From positions 163,263 to 227,262 of the forward strand of contig WNYE01000069.1 of the NCBI GenBank assembly GCA_021396245.1: DNA of 64,000 nucleotides. Direction: 5' to 3'. This DNA is from Sporothrix humicola. Lineage: Eukaryota > Ascomycota > Sordariomycetes > Ophiostomatales > Ophiostomataceae. A program made the translations under genes and the position numbers. A model generated the notes under the pieces. That model was not told where the DNA came from, ran no database searches, and saw only the letters and a program-made list of their open reading frames with translations. Of this stretch, positions 54,014 to 64,000 are shown one piece after another (positions within the stretch are counted from its first letter, which is position 1; every line of letters begins with the position of its first letter).

Positions 54014-56172
54014 TTATTTTCGTATCATCTTGAGCAGTGGCGCAATCCTACTCTTCTTGCTGAGGCCGACCCGGTACGGCACTCGTCCCTGGGAGGCAGT
54101 GGTGACCAAGCCCGTGCTCAGTCCCGCCCGTTCTGGTGCAATGTTCGTGGCAGGTTTGATGTCAAGTGGCCCAGGTTTCTCGTTCGTGGTTGAGGCGACG
54201 GCCTTCACATCCTTCTTTGTGTCGGTCTTTTCGACCTTGATTTCTGGCTCCTCATTTTTGAACGAGTTTGATGCAGATGCATTGCCACTGGTATCGCCGA
54301 GAACGACCTTCTCATCATCGATGGCCCCATCGTCATCACAAACTGGGATCGCCGGTATATCCTCCGCTTTGGCCTTTGTAGGCTTGCGTCCTCGCTTGGA
54401 TTCCTTCTTGCTCTCCTTTGCGGCTTGCTTGCCCTTCTTGCCTTTTGCTTTCGGCTTGACTGGCGATGGCTCGTCAAAGTCGGCCTCGCTGTCAGCCTCC
54501 GAATCGGGTGCCACTCCGAGTATGGTGGTGTTCTCGTATTGATCAGACTTGTAATGCTCGTCGTCCTCAATAATACCCTGAACCAGAACGTCTTCGTCGC
54601 TCTCTCCGTCTTGCAGAGGCGTCTTTTGCCGTTTTGGCCGGCCACGTGGCCGTTTCGCTGCCGTCGTTGCTTTTGACGGCGCAGATTCTATTGATAGCTC
54701 AACGGATAAAATTTCAGCCTTCTTTTTCGGCCCCCTTTTTCGTTTGGCCGTCGCTGTCGCCTTTTTGCCTTTGCCCTTGAAAGGCCCATCAGAAAAGTCG
54801 CTCTCGCTCTCGGCCGGTGGTAGTGCAACAATATGATCAACTCCTTCGTCGTCTTCCTCGTCCGAGGCGGCAATGAGGACAGGTTTCTTCTTAGGGGTCT
54901 TCTTCTTTGCCCTGGGCTGCCTCTTCTCTTTTGGCGAGTCATAGGATGCATCCGACTCGTAGATTTCCCGGACAGCACTATCCCGCACAGGCACTTCGAT
55001 GCTGATGGATAGTTCGTCTCCAACAGAGCTTCTCGGCTGTCTTGGTTGTGATGGTGGCTGACTATTCGTAGGTTTGTGCCCATCCCACTCAACACCGCCC
55101 TCCTCGTCTTCTTCCGACAAGATGTCATCTTGTGGTAATGGACTCTGATGTTGTGGAGATTCTCGTGAGGTCGGCTCTGCAATAATGTCGGGAGAAGACA
55201 TCATCTGAAGCAGGTTTGTTAGCAAGGAGTATTGCATACAAGATGAAAAAAAGGAGTCATTTAACGCACCTGCGTCATATCGGCAACCTTCCGGATTTGC
55301 TTTGCCGGTGTCGAAGTACCAACGACCACGATGTCGTCCTCCTCCTGCACAACATCCATATCGTGGCTACTCTTAAGCTGTTTTAGAATGGAGTTGCTGT
55401 TGGTGTTGTTGCTGCTTCCCAGGACACGCCGTCCCGACGAGTTGTAGGCACTGGGCGTCGTGAACGCGACCGTGCTTTGCGTAACGCCATCGTTTGCATT
55501 TGGTAGTATGGGATTGTACGCTTCTTGGTGTGGTCTCGGTAATGCTTCGTCGTTTGTTGCACCAAGTTCGTCGTTGATGCTGCTGCTCAGAAGCCGTGGG
55601 TATTGATGCATACGGCTGGGTGTCAGAGGCTCCAGCGGGATAGATATTATCTCATGTGCTGGGGTTCTGGTGTTTTCGTTGCTGCTGCCGGCAGCATCTG
55701 CTGTCCTTTGTTTCTTGGTCTTCGCCTGTGCCAGGCTCTCTTGGCTCTCCTGCTGCTGCTGCTCCCGTTTGCGCTTCAAGTACGAGCCCATCTGCTGACC
55801 AGCCACTTCGATAGGGCTGCTGGGCACCTCCCAAGGATCACGGCTGCCCGTGTTGACGACAGATATGCTCTCGGTAAGGACATCTTGGCTTTCGTCCAAT
55901 GGCGCATATAAAGGTACGCCCAATTGCGCGCCAATTGCTCTCTGCTGCTCTTCGTAGACGTCGCGGAAGAAAGAAGGGTCGGTCGACGTGCTCGTGTCGG
56001 CCAGGTGAGTTGCCTCTGTAGCTGCTGCTGTTTCTGTTTCTGCTCTTATCGTCTCTGTGTCTAATGGCAAGGGAAGAGGTGACAGTTGAGGACTGGCCAG
56101 GGGGCTACTAAGCGGGCTTATGCCGTCGTCGTCGTCATCCGAGTCAAAGACTTCGTGTTTGGACGCAGCCAT
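54014..56172 (-). CDS. AT-hook nuclear protein with conserved C-terminal motif
   Basis: Two exons (55270-56172, 54014-55204) encode 697 residues. The protein is mostly disordered: Ser/Pro/Glu-rich segments alternate with Lys-rich ones. An AT-hook (KRPRGRPKRQ) lies near residue 487, and a second, weaker basic motif (KRGRKPTK) near 590. Several nuclear localisation-like clusters occur, and SDEEDDE-type acidic tracts look like CK2 sites. The C terminus ends in a compact basic block (GRVPYRVGLSKKSRIAPLL) that stands out as conserved-looking against the disordered rest. A chromatin or minor-groove binding role is likely from the AT-hook; the specific function is unknown. The intron (donor GTGCGT, branch GCTAAC, acceptor TTCAG) joins MTQ to MMSS. 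Confidence 0.82.
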
Positions 56173-56729
56173 GGTCGAAGTTGGCGCGCACTCTGTGCGT
56201 TGTCGTCAGTTGCTGTCAAATTGCCGTCAATTGGCGCTGATCGTGTAGAGAGGTGACGTTTATTTGCGAAAAGACGCGACAGGAAGACGCGACTGGGGTC
56301 GACGATTTAGATTGGTGGGGCAGGAGCGATGTACCTACGCACGCTAAATTGGTACAAAGGTACATAGTCGTTTATTTACTCCAACCTCATGCCAAAATTG
56401 GTTCTACGACGTAGAGCCTTCTTTCTTCAACGAATGGCCAAGGACATTACCGGCAACGAAAGAACAAAGAGGTAGGCTCGATTTGAGATAATATGAAGCA
56501 TTCTTTTGGTGTGTATTTTTGTTTATTATTATATATTTTTTATCGGACAACCACAGCCATTACGGGTCAGCTACAGAGAATTAAGAGACTTTGAAAAGGA
56601 AGGAACGAATGCGACGACAAAGGTAAAAACGGCAACAATAAAATAGGGAAACAAAGACAACTGAAAAGATTGCAAAAAAGAGAAGAAACACTATGCTCCT
56701 CAACTATCCCCAACCTAGTCCACCCTCTT
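56173..56729. other. Intergenic region with an ACGCGAC direct repeat
   Basis: This is the promoter of the AT-hook gene and the 3' flank of the GPI gene. AAGACGCGAC occurs twice (56271-56280 and 56284-56293), and TTGGCGCG lies at 56181-56188, close to the ATG. These resemble MCB/SCB or E2F-type cell-cycle sites. Confidence 0.5.
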
Positions 56730-57624
56730 TTACAGAACAAACGCGGCACCAAAGGCTAGGGCCATCAAGAGGGCCGCCATGCTGGAGCGGTGGTCAGCAG
56801 CCGGAGCCTGGCCAGAAATGACGGGGCTCGACGTCGACGTGGCACCGCCGTTTCCACCGTTTCCACCGTTTCCACCGCCATAGCCACCGTTGTTTCCGCC
56901 GTTGCCGCCATTGCCGCCGCCATAGGGAGGGATCGTGGTAGGATGAGCCGTCGAAGTGACAAAGGTCGGCGGGCAGTCCGTGGTGCCGCCCGTGACACCG
57001 CTGGCGGCGCTGCTGACGGCGGTGGTCGTGGTGTTCCAGGCATACGACGAGTGGGCGCAGTTGATGGACGACGTCGAGGTGGAGGTGGACGTGATGGTGG
57101 TCGAGTACGAGACAGGGGGCAGGCTAGTGCCGTAGGTGGCCTGGGCAGACGACGAGACGATGGGAATCGAGGGAGTGACGGAGCCATACGGAGGAGGGTG
57201 CCACTCGGAAGTCGACGAAGAAGTCGGCGAAGAAGACGACGACGAAGACGACTCGGGGGCGGCCGTCGAGTAGCCCGGCGGGACATACTGGGACGAGGAG
57301 GTGGACTGCACAGGCAGGGTCGACTGCGACTCGTAGCCAGAGACAGACGACGACGACGAGTGAGGCACAACAGTCGGATAAGGGTAGGCCGTGAGGCTGT
57401 AGCTACTCGTCAGGGTCGGGCCGGTTCCGTAAGAGGTGTCGACGGGGTTCGACGGAGAGGGAGTAGGCTCAACGCCATACGGGGCACTAAGAAAATGTTA
57501 GCAGAGTGAAGAAGGTGGAGAGAGAAAGACAACAAAGGAAAGCTCACCTCTCAGAGTAGACGTAGGATTGGGCGTTGACAGCCGAGACGGCAAGACCGAG
57601 AGCCGTGACGAGAGTGGACTTCAT
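56730..57624 (-). CDS. GPI-anchored Ser/Thr-rich wall protein
   Basis: Two exons (57548-57624, 56730-57486) encode 277 residues. The signal peptide is residues 1-18 (MKSTLVTALGLAVSAVNA). The mature chain is rich in Ser, Thr, Pro and Tyr (runs such as SSSSSSSSPTSSS), with two cysteines in the middle. A Gly/Asn-rich repeat (GGNGG units) sits near 215-240. The C terminus has a Ser-containing omega region (HRSS) before a hydrophobic tail (MAALLMALAFGAAFVL). It should be O-mannosylated and fixed to the plasma membrane or wall. The intron splits a Ser codon, with donor GTGAGC and acceptor TTTCTTAG. No enzyme domain is visible. Confidence 0.82.
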
Positions 57625-59517
57625 GGTTTCTGGTTGATTGTGGTGCTGTTTGGTCCTGCTTTTGATTTTGAGAGATAAATATCCACCGAGGGACTAGTAT
57701 TAAAATTATGTGCAAAGAGTAAACGAGTGTTGTTGAACAGAAACTGGAACGAGTGGACGAAATGAAAATGAAGATGAAGAAAGATGAAAAAAAAAAGCGA
57801 AGACACGAAGCGAAGGACTTGAGGAGAGGTGATGAAAGAAAGAGGGCCAAACCTTTCTCGTTTGTGAGATGCTGGGTGGCTCGTTTTATATACTTGTTTG
57901 CAAAGAAGAGGGCTGTTGGGCAAAGGAAATAATAGTGAAGGAAGTGAGGGAAGAAGGATAGACAAAGTCGAGGAAAATCTGTGGACGGACCTTTGACCAG
58001 CGTAAGAGACCACGGACAATGAGTAGAGGAGATAAGAAAGACATACAAGAGACACCGACCGCATGTTCCAGGCCTTATTTTATTCTGTTCATTCTCATGT
58101 TTCTTGTTTCTGCACTCAAAAAGCTGTGAATCCATTGTCTGTGAATATTCTGCATGGAAACGAATACTTGTCTTGACTTTGTTTATTCTTAGTCTTTGTA
58201 CTGGATGATGCCGTCCACAGTTATCCTACCGTTCCCCCGATTATCCCAGGAATCAAGAAGACGAACGGACGCAGGCTACCTTGTCTACTCTCACGAACCA
58301 CTTACGTGAAACCAGTAATCTGGGTGCAGACATGCTCCTGCATTTCTATCCCTTTTCCTTTCCTTTCTTACATTTCCTGTTCCTTTATTTATATAATCGT
58401 CCTATACTGTCCACCCTTCATATTTATTGTTTTGCAGCTACTTCACGGCGACTATCCGGGTCGCTCGACAACGCCTTTGCCCTCGCGTTGTACGCCTAAA
58501 AACAAGCACACTTTATCTGATTTACTCGTCATCTGGCACAACAGAGTGCAGATGCAGGCGACGGATGATAGACAGAACGTACAAAGCTTCACTTTTTCTT
58601 CTCTGACGAAAAGAAAGAGAGACATGCAGAACACCGAAATTTGACACCGCCAGAGGTAACGCGCCTCGTTGCCTGGGGTGTTTTTGTGGTGCATTTTTTG
58701 TACTTTTCTGTCACTGTTTGTGCTGCCTTTCATCTGTCTGTACGCTTATGTCTGTGTATTGTTGTGCATCTGTGTGTATACTTTATATGTATATCTCTAT
58801 CATATATTGTGCCTTGTGCTTGTGTAGCCCCGTGATCCTTGGATCTTGGCCTCCTTTTGTCTGTTGGCGGTTGAAGTGTGCTACTCTCCAGTCACTTTGA
58901 CTGCTTGAGTGCCTGCATTGTTTTGTTGACAAAGTGTTGCTGAATTAATTGGTGTCACTACGCCACGCGGGTACAATTAGATTTACAGGTACATATTAAT
59001 AGTGAAAATGGAAGAAAAGAGGAGATGAAGATGGGGAGAATGACAAACATTTGCATCGGACCAAAGTAGTCATTTAGACATGATGAAGCCTCAAAATATT
59101 TGTGCATTCTTTTTTGGAGTACGAGAAACAAAAGAAGAAGATTCAGAGTAAAACAAAGTGTCTCGACTAGGGTATGCACGTCTAGAATTGGCGATAGAAT
59201 GAGGAATACCGGTCATGCGTTGCTGACGACTGCCAAAGAGAAACAGAAACAGTCAAGACAATAGATAGCCCGAGACAAACTTTGGTTGTTCTCTGGGGCC
59301 GGACATCGTAGACATGGGCAAGACAGAGTGAGGAAAACATTCAAAGAAGAACAAAGTAAAAGTCGGTTCATAGACCTGGGTATCTGGATCCCAGTCGGCC
59401 TCGTGTTCAGGTGGTACAAAACTTAATAAACGATCTCGTTTCTCTCTAACAACCCCATGTTTATTGCCTGTTGTTTTCCGTCTCTCCTTCATTGCACTTT
59501 GTTTTGGTTCCTTTTAC
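57625..59517. other. Intergenic region, 1.9 kb
   Basis: The 400 bp upstream of the GPI gene are purine-rich on the plus strand, with a TATATAAAA-like site near 57883-57892. The middle has GT-rich and TATA-rich simple sequence (58.72-58.81 kb). No gene is supported. Confidence 0.5.
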
Positions 59518-61245
59518 TCATTTCTCTCCTCCTCCATGTTCCTTTCCCTTCCCTATTCTAAACTTCCAGCTCCAGTGTATGGTAGGGTCGGCAATCAGAG
59601 CCCGCATACTGGCCAAAAATGGCTGTTCGGGCCCGCGCACTAGAAGACCGCGGTCGAGGCAGCGGCGTGCGGCCTGTGTGGCGCGGAGAGCGTCGCCTAC
59701 GCCGTTCCACTCCAGTGCTAGCCGGTACTCGGCCTCGTGCATGCGCGCGTGCAAGCCCTCGAGCTCGAACAAGAGCACCAGCAGCTCGCCGGCAGCTGGG
59801 CCGACAGTAGTATTGCCTTTAGAGTTTGCAGAGTCCGACACCGGGATGCTGATGCCGTAGTTGTCCAACGATGTGATCAGTGTCTGGATGGAGCGCACGC
59901 GGTCGTCGGACTCAGTCTGACGGTGCGGCGGCTGCGCACAGCGTGCACATGTACACTCGAATCCCCAGTGACGGTGGAGCTTGGCCTGCCGTTCAGCGTG
60001 CTTTTGGATGGGGTCAATGTAGGCCACAGTGAGTTCCTCGCCCTGCATGATGTCGACGACGGCATAGACGTTGTGTGTCAGGGTAACGGTGTCGAAAAAG
60101 TAGGCACAGTTGGGCTGGCAGCCGTGATTGAGACGTGACACTAGAGTATGCGGTGTTAGCATGCGGCGCGTAGCAGAGAGAAAATAAATGATATAAAATG
60201 ATATAATGTCAGAGGGGGGCTGGTAGTACTCACCATCGCGGAACACAGTATGTAGGTCTGGCTCGCCGTCGGCAATTCCCGTGCGAAAAGCATTGGTTGC
60301 AAATATCTGGTAGGCCTCGTTCTGGTTGGCGTCAGTGCCATCGGAGCCGTAGTTTGTCGAGAGGTTGAAGAACTGGGCACGATGCGGCGCTGGAAGGCTG
60401 GAGGCTGCGTCGTGTAGCATGCTGGAGAACGCAGCGACAGACAGAGCGTCGACAGAGGCACCGTCGATCATGACGGCGGGCGTGCGGGACATGATGCGTT
60501 CACCTCGTCGAATGGGCCGGGCGGCTAGAAGTCCCACATCTTTGCCGGGGATACTCTGCTCAATCCAAGCAGGTATCGCCACCTGACTGCTGTCGGATGG
60601 CCAGCTTGTACTGGTATGTGTGCTTCCTTTGCTGAGGATACCGTCCTCGGCGCTGCCAAAAACGGGCCGGGCGGCCATGGTGTTGATTCGCTTTGATGTG
60701 GTCACGACCGAGAGACCCATGCCCTGGCCGAATAATGGATGTGTGTAGACACAGTATTCAGTCGGTGCGCCCTGTGTGCCTTTTGGCTCTCCCTTTGCTG
60801 GCGCACTTCCTCTTTTGCAGCTGCCCTTGACCCAAGGCGCTGGTACCGAGCCATCTGCCTGTCTCGCGGTATTGCCATCATGGCCGAGGCCTACAGGCAC
60901 TTGGTCGTCTCCATCCTCGTCTGTCGGTTGTCGGCGTGTACGGCTGTTGTTCAGTTGCGCGGTCGATGCTACTGCTCCTGCTGTTGCGGATGACGACGAC
61001 GACGTGAGACACACAGCGGTGTCGACGAATGTGACAGAATCACCAAGACCCAAGACTGCGCGCGGGCAGCATGCCGGCAACGGGGCTACATGGTGGCCGG
61101 ATCTGGAGAAGTCGCCTGTTGCTGCATGGACTGTGGTGCCTTGTGGCGCCGTCGCCAAAAATAGGAGCAGCCAGAGTGGCCGGAAGCTGAAGCTGGAGCT
61201 GGACCTCGGTTTGAAATTTGTTCTCGATCTTGTCTCGGGCGTCAT
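59518..61245 (-). CDS. SET-domain protein with N-terminal signal-like segment
   Basis: Two exons (60234-61245, 59518-60140) encode 544 residues. A basic N terminus (about 22 residues) is followed by a hydrophobic helix (PLWLLLFLATAP), so a signal peptide or signal anchor is likely. Residues 45-190 are low-complexity. The SET domain covers roughly 235-425, beginning near KDVGLLAARPIRRGERI. The NHGCQPN motif and GEELTVAYID form the SAM/substrate pocket, and the post-SET sequence CTCARC follows. SET proteins transfer methyl groups to lysine. The 93-nt intron (60141-60233) is a multiple of three and free of stops, so an unspliced mRNA would insert 31 residues just before the catalytic NHGC motif. 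Related fungal SET proteins with signal peptides are known, but their substrates are not. Confidence 0.83.
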   Translation of the reverse strand: MTPETRSRTNFKPRSSSSFSFRPLWLLLFLATAPQGTTVHAATGDFSRSGHHVAPLPACCPRAVLGLGDSVTFVDTAVCLTSSSSSATAGAVASTAQLNNSRTRRQPTDEDGDDQVPVGLGHDGNTARQADGSVPAPWVKGSCKRGSAPAKGEPKGTQGAPTEYCVYTHPLFGQGMGLSVVTTSKRINTMAARPVFGSAEDGILSKGSTHTSTSWPSDSSQVAIPAWIEQSIPGKDVGLLAARPIRRGERIMSRTPAVMIDGASVDALSVAAFSSMLHDAASSLPAPHRAQFFNLSTNYGSDGTDANQNEAYQIFATNAFRTGIADGEPDLHTVFRDGEYYQPPSDIISFYIIYFLSATRRMLTPHTLVSRLNHGCQPNCAYFFDTVTLTHNVYAVVDIMQGEELTVAYIDPIQKHAERQAKLHRHWGFECTCARCAQPPHRQTESDDRVRSIQTLITSLDNYGISIPVSDSANSKGNTTVGPAAGELLVLLFELEGLHARMHEAEYRLALEWNGVGDALRATQAARRCLDRGLLVRGPEQPFLASMRALIADPTIHWSWKFRIGKGKEHGGGEK

Positions 61246-62336
61246 CTTGTCGGTTCTTTCCTCATTGCTTGTTCAAGTGGGGAGAGAGGAAAGAGAGAAG
61301 GAAGACCTCTAGAGATATACGACTGAAAACAGCAGGAGCAGAACCACGGTGGCATCCTGCCGCGTTTGGATTTCTTGGGAGCTTCTTGGAGATCTTGGGG
61401 TTTCTTGTCCTGTCCCCACTATTTTTCTCTTGCCATCACCATCGCTCCTTCCCTTTTATTTACTTGACATTTTCTCTCGTAATGCATACTTTGGCAGGTC
61501 TTGTCCCGTGATGGGCATTGAGTGTTGAAAAGGGCCAAGCAGTGGAATGCACTTGGCAAATAACGATGGTAATAAAGTTCTCATCTGTAGAAAAAAGTGG
61601 TAAAAAAAGATCGCCGCCTGATTGTGAACACCAAAATACGGAGTAGCCTGTGTGATCATGACTTGGTTATGTGTGATGTTGTTGAAACGGTCTGTGGGTT
61701 AGGGGTAAGGCGACTTTCCCTTTTCGTCTGAACTTACAGCACTTACAAGCGCTGTGGCCATATTCGCAGGCCAAGACTTGCCAATACCCTTCAATATCTT
61801 TTCTACTCGGATAAAAATGCCGTATTTGACAGAATCTTGATTGTCAAATTTTGTGAAAATAAAATGCAAAGTCTATGAATAATGCCAATGCTGGTGAGCA
61901 CGGCGAAAGGCTATGAAGGCTAAAACGTCCTGTGCCGGTAGGCCGTGCCGAGACTGCAGAGTTTCAAGACGTGGTCAGACCCAACTTGGCCATGTTGCAT
62001 GTCACAAATGTCAAATGGTGCGCCTTAAGCTTACATTATGGTTGATGAGTCTACGTCGTAGTGGCGAACCTGACACGAAAAGGTTCTCTGTAAGAATGCA
62101 CAGAATTGATGCGCCTCATTCTGTACAGAATACAATGTGGCACAGCCCGCTAGAACCAGATATTATGTATATTCGCATCTACCAGAGTTGAATTGGGCTG
62201 CTAGCATTCGTTATCTTTTTACCATTGTTGGTAGACTTTGTAGGTCTTGGGGAATTTCGTATTTCTCCCCCATTTTTGAAGTTGTCACACGTTTTTGTTC
62301 ATTCACTCTCGTCAGTATACCACAGTTCCACACCAT
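61246..62336. other. Intergenic region, 1.1 kb
   Basis: This is the promoter of the SET gene and the 3' flank of the methyltransferase gene. No coding or RNA feature is supported. Confidence 0.5.
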
Positions 62337-63248
62337 TTAAGCCTCCTGGAAGATGGCGAACCACAGCTGAAAGTCGTGCCGCTTCCTCTCAGTGCCGCCG
62401 GCCGCCGGTTCACGCTGTCCATGTCTGTCCACCGGCACCAGTTCGGCCTCCACCCGCCACTTGGTCTTGGTCTTTTCGCCAATCTCGTCCCATAGCTTCT
62501 GGAGGGTGGCTGGGTTGTGGTGGAACCGGTACTGGCCCTGCGCCCTCAACGTCTCCTGGTCGACTGGTGCAGGGTTGCCGACCTGCCGGCCAAACAAGAG
62601 TCTTGGCTGACCTGAGTTGGTCGCTTTGGTGCTGTCCGCCGGCCGGAAGAACCGCACGACGCGCTCGCCGAGCCGCACCTGGTCCTCCCAGCTGAACAGG
62701 TGGAAGAAGCTGGCCGCGTGCACGATGTCGAATGTGCCATCGAGGTCAGTCAGGTTGTCTCCGCCTTCTGCTTCTGACGATGGCACGGCCAGCATGTCCC
62801 CAGCGACAAACGTGCCCTTGAACGTCTCCCGGTCGCGGAACAGATCGAACCCGAGATCGAGGAAGCGCTGCTCCAAGTCTGAGCCCACGAGACTGGCCGT
62901 GGGCGCACCGTCGGCCGCCAGCTGGCGCAGCACGTAGCCGAAACAGCAGCCCGCATCCAGCAGACGGTCGCCGCCATCCCGCAGCCGCTCCACGACGGAC
63001 GCATACACGGGCAGCTGGGTGACGTACAGGTCGAGGAAGCGCCAGGCGCCGATGCACGTGTAGGGAAATACGGCCCAGGCCCGGTCACGAATCGACAAGA
63101 GATGCGGCTCGATTTCGTCGGTTGGGATGTGGCTGTACTCCCGGAGCAACTTGGAAATTTTGTTGTCGCGGTCCTCTGGGAGCGACTTCTCGTAACGCGA
63201 GCGACGCTCGTCGATCTCCTTCTCGGTCATGGGCGTCTGGGGCGGCAT
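62337..63248 (-). CDS. SAM-dependent methyltransferase, AusD-like
   Basis: A single exon encodes 303 residues. The class I Rossmann motif I is LLDAGCCFG, followed by an acidic SAM-ribose contact region (GSDLEQRFLDLG) and the motif FDIVHAASFFHLFSWEDQ. The N-terminal block with HLLSIRDRAWAVFPY and CIGAWRFLD, and the phrase ADGAP followed by LFRDRE, match the AusD/Trt5-type methyltransferases of fungal meroterpenoid and polyketide pathways. No polyketide synthase, prenyltransferase or P450 is in the window, so it may sit at the edge of a cluster beyond base 64000 or act alone. I chose the ATG at 63248 because it matches the usual family start; the frame is open to 63446. Confidence 0.82.
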   Translation of the reverse strand: MPPQTPMTEKEIDERRSRYEKSLPEDRDNKISKLLREYSHIPTDEIEPHLLSIRDRAWAVFPYTCIGAWRFLDLYVTQLPVYASVVERLRDGGDRLLDAGCCFGYVLRQLAADGAPTASLVGSDLEQRFLDLGFDLFRDRETFKGTFVAGDMLAVPSSEAEGGDNLTDLDGTFDIVHAASFFHLFSWEDQVRLGERVVRFFRPADSTKATNSGQPRLLFGRQVGNPAPVDQETLRAQGQYRFHHNPATLQKLWDEIGEKTKTKWRVEAELVPVDRHGQREPAAGGTERKRHDFQLWFAIFQEA

Positions 63249-63918
63249 TTTGGTGAGTGGGTGGTAGACACTGGGATGGCAGAATAAAGCGGCCAGATTA
63301 AGAGAGCGAGATGGGCAAGAATTCTTTGAAATAATCAAGGAAATCGCGGCCATCATCTCTTTCCCAGTCGTGGGGAGATCACGTATATACTGAGGGAAGC
63401 TGCGACCGACCACCGTCGCATCGGCTTCTCGGGGCCTAATCGGCAAACGTCAGATTTCGAACCTCGAGTTCATCATGGCCATTGGTCTGTAACCTTGTTT
63501 GGTTCGAGAAAAAGACGGCCGGCATGCATAACGGTAGCATTTCTTCTCCCAATTTTGGACGGTGATTTTCAGGGCCATCTTCACTTCCATGCCAAGACCC
63601 GTGAATGCCATTGGGAGCAAATGTGAGTCTATTCGCCCAGTCAACGCTCAGTGGGATTGGCTGCAAGTATTCGGACGAGTCATACTCCGCTCTTCTTTGA
63701 TGCCACTGCAGGCGGCTCGCCAGGCAGCGATGGATGCCTGGAATGTGCAGATGTCGCAACTTTTCGTAAGAAGGAAGAAGAAAGACGATGAATCCAACGC
63801 CGGGGTATTTAAATACGGTGCATTGTGTCATTCGATTTCTTGTTCAATTCGACGATCCGTGCGTCTTCTCCTCGTTACCATATATACACAGAAACTGGGC
63901 CCCATAAACATAGTTCCA
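63249..63918. other. Intergenic region methyltransferase/tRNA-Leu
   Basis: This 670-bp interval holds the methyltransferase promoter (a TATATAC stretch near 63383-63390) and the upstream flank of the tRNA gene. A 131-codon frame at 63436-63831 on the minus strand looks like chance. Confidence 0.5.
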
Positions 63919-64000
63919 GGCAAGATGGCCGAGTTGGTTATGGCGTAGGATTAAGGTTCCTATGGAGCAATCCGCGTGGGTTCAAGTCCCACTCTTGTCA
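63919..64000 (+). tRNA. tRNA-Leu (anticodon AAG)
   Basis: This 82-nt sequence folds as a class II tRNA. The acceptor stem pairs GGCAAGA with TCTTGTC (one G-U). The anticodon stem is TAGGA/TCCTA with loop TTAAGGT, so the anticodon is AAG at 63953-63955. A 13-nt variable arm and the T arm GTGGG/CCCAC with TTCAAGT loop follow. Pol III boxes are visible: A-box TGGCCGAGTTGG (63926-63937) and B-box GGTTCAAGTCC (63979-63989). The discriminator A is the last base of the window. No intron is present. It decodes CUU, and CUC by inosine at position 34. Confidence 0.93.

Noticed and set aside
63436..63831. 131-codon minus-strand frame near the tRNA
   Set aside because: No motif or coding character is seen, and it overlaps the likely methyltransferase promoter and tRNA flank.

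Overview
The window is eukaryotic nuclear DNA from a filamentous ascomycete (Pezizomycotina). A sordariomycete is the best guess from the gene set, but I cannot fix the genus. The support is as follows. Genes are dense and intron-poor, with short GT-AG introns whose branch points read GCTAAC or ACTAAC just before the acceptor. Orthologues of fungal proteins (Uba2, Ski8, Ndc1, Dlt1, Cdc10, ADP/ATP carrier) are present. Several Ser/Thr-rich GPI-type wall proteins occur. A class II tRNA-Leu sits at the right edge. I see no transposon, CRISPR array, rRNA or bacterial-style operon.

Layout. 0.4-9.6 kb is accessory: a Thr-rich secreted protein, a Cys-rich single-pass membrane protein, about 5 kb without a convincing gene, an 11-bp purine minisatellite, and a gene cut by one in-frame TAG. 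11.4-41.3 kb is a housekeeping block of mostly alternating divergent and convergent genes: LCB3-type phosphatase, mitochondrial OAR1, UBA2, QNG1, POLD4/CDM1, GUK1, CDC10 septin, mitochondrial L32, SKI8, a GPI protein, RTP1, NDC1, DLT1 and MHF2/CENP-X. 42.4-51.0 kb holds the ADP/ATP carrier, a divergent pair of ribosomal protein genes (eS25 and uS7), and a GNAT acetyltransferase. 51.8-63.2 kb is again more accessory, all on the minus strand: a small secreted protein, an AT-hook nuclear protein, a GPI wall protein, a SET-domain protein with a hydrophobic N terminus, and an AusD-like methyltransferase. A tRNA-Leu(AAG) ends exactly at base 64000.

The core genes serve separate processes: sphingolipid turnover, mitochondrial fatty acid synthesis, SUMO activation, queuosine salvage, replication, GTP supply, septum formation, RNA decay, nuclear pores, kinetochore/Fanconi histone fold, ATP export and translation. 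I found no multi-gene system that looks undescribed. The items most worth a second look are the TAG-broken gene beside the 11-bp repeat, a SKI8 first exon that is only the ATG, a possible Cbf1/Tbf1-type promoter between the two ribosomal genes, a G-quadruplex-like run upstream of the septin, a possible dual-targeted guanylate kinase, a His-rich GPI protein with three internal repeats, and the SET protein with a signal-like N terminus. Exon borders were placed by eye from reading frame, splice consensus and family conservation; none is backed by transcript data.
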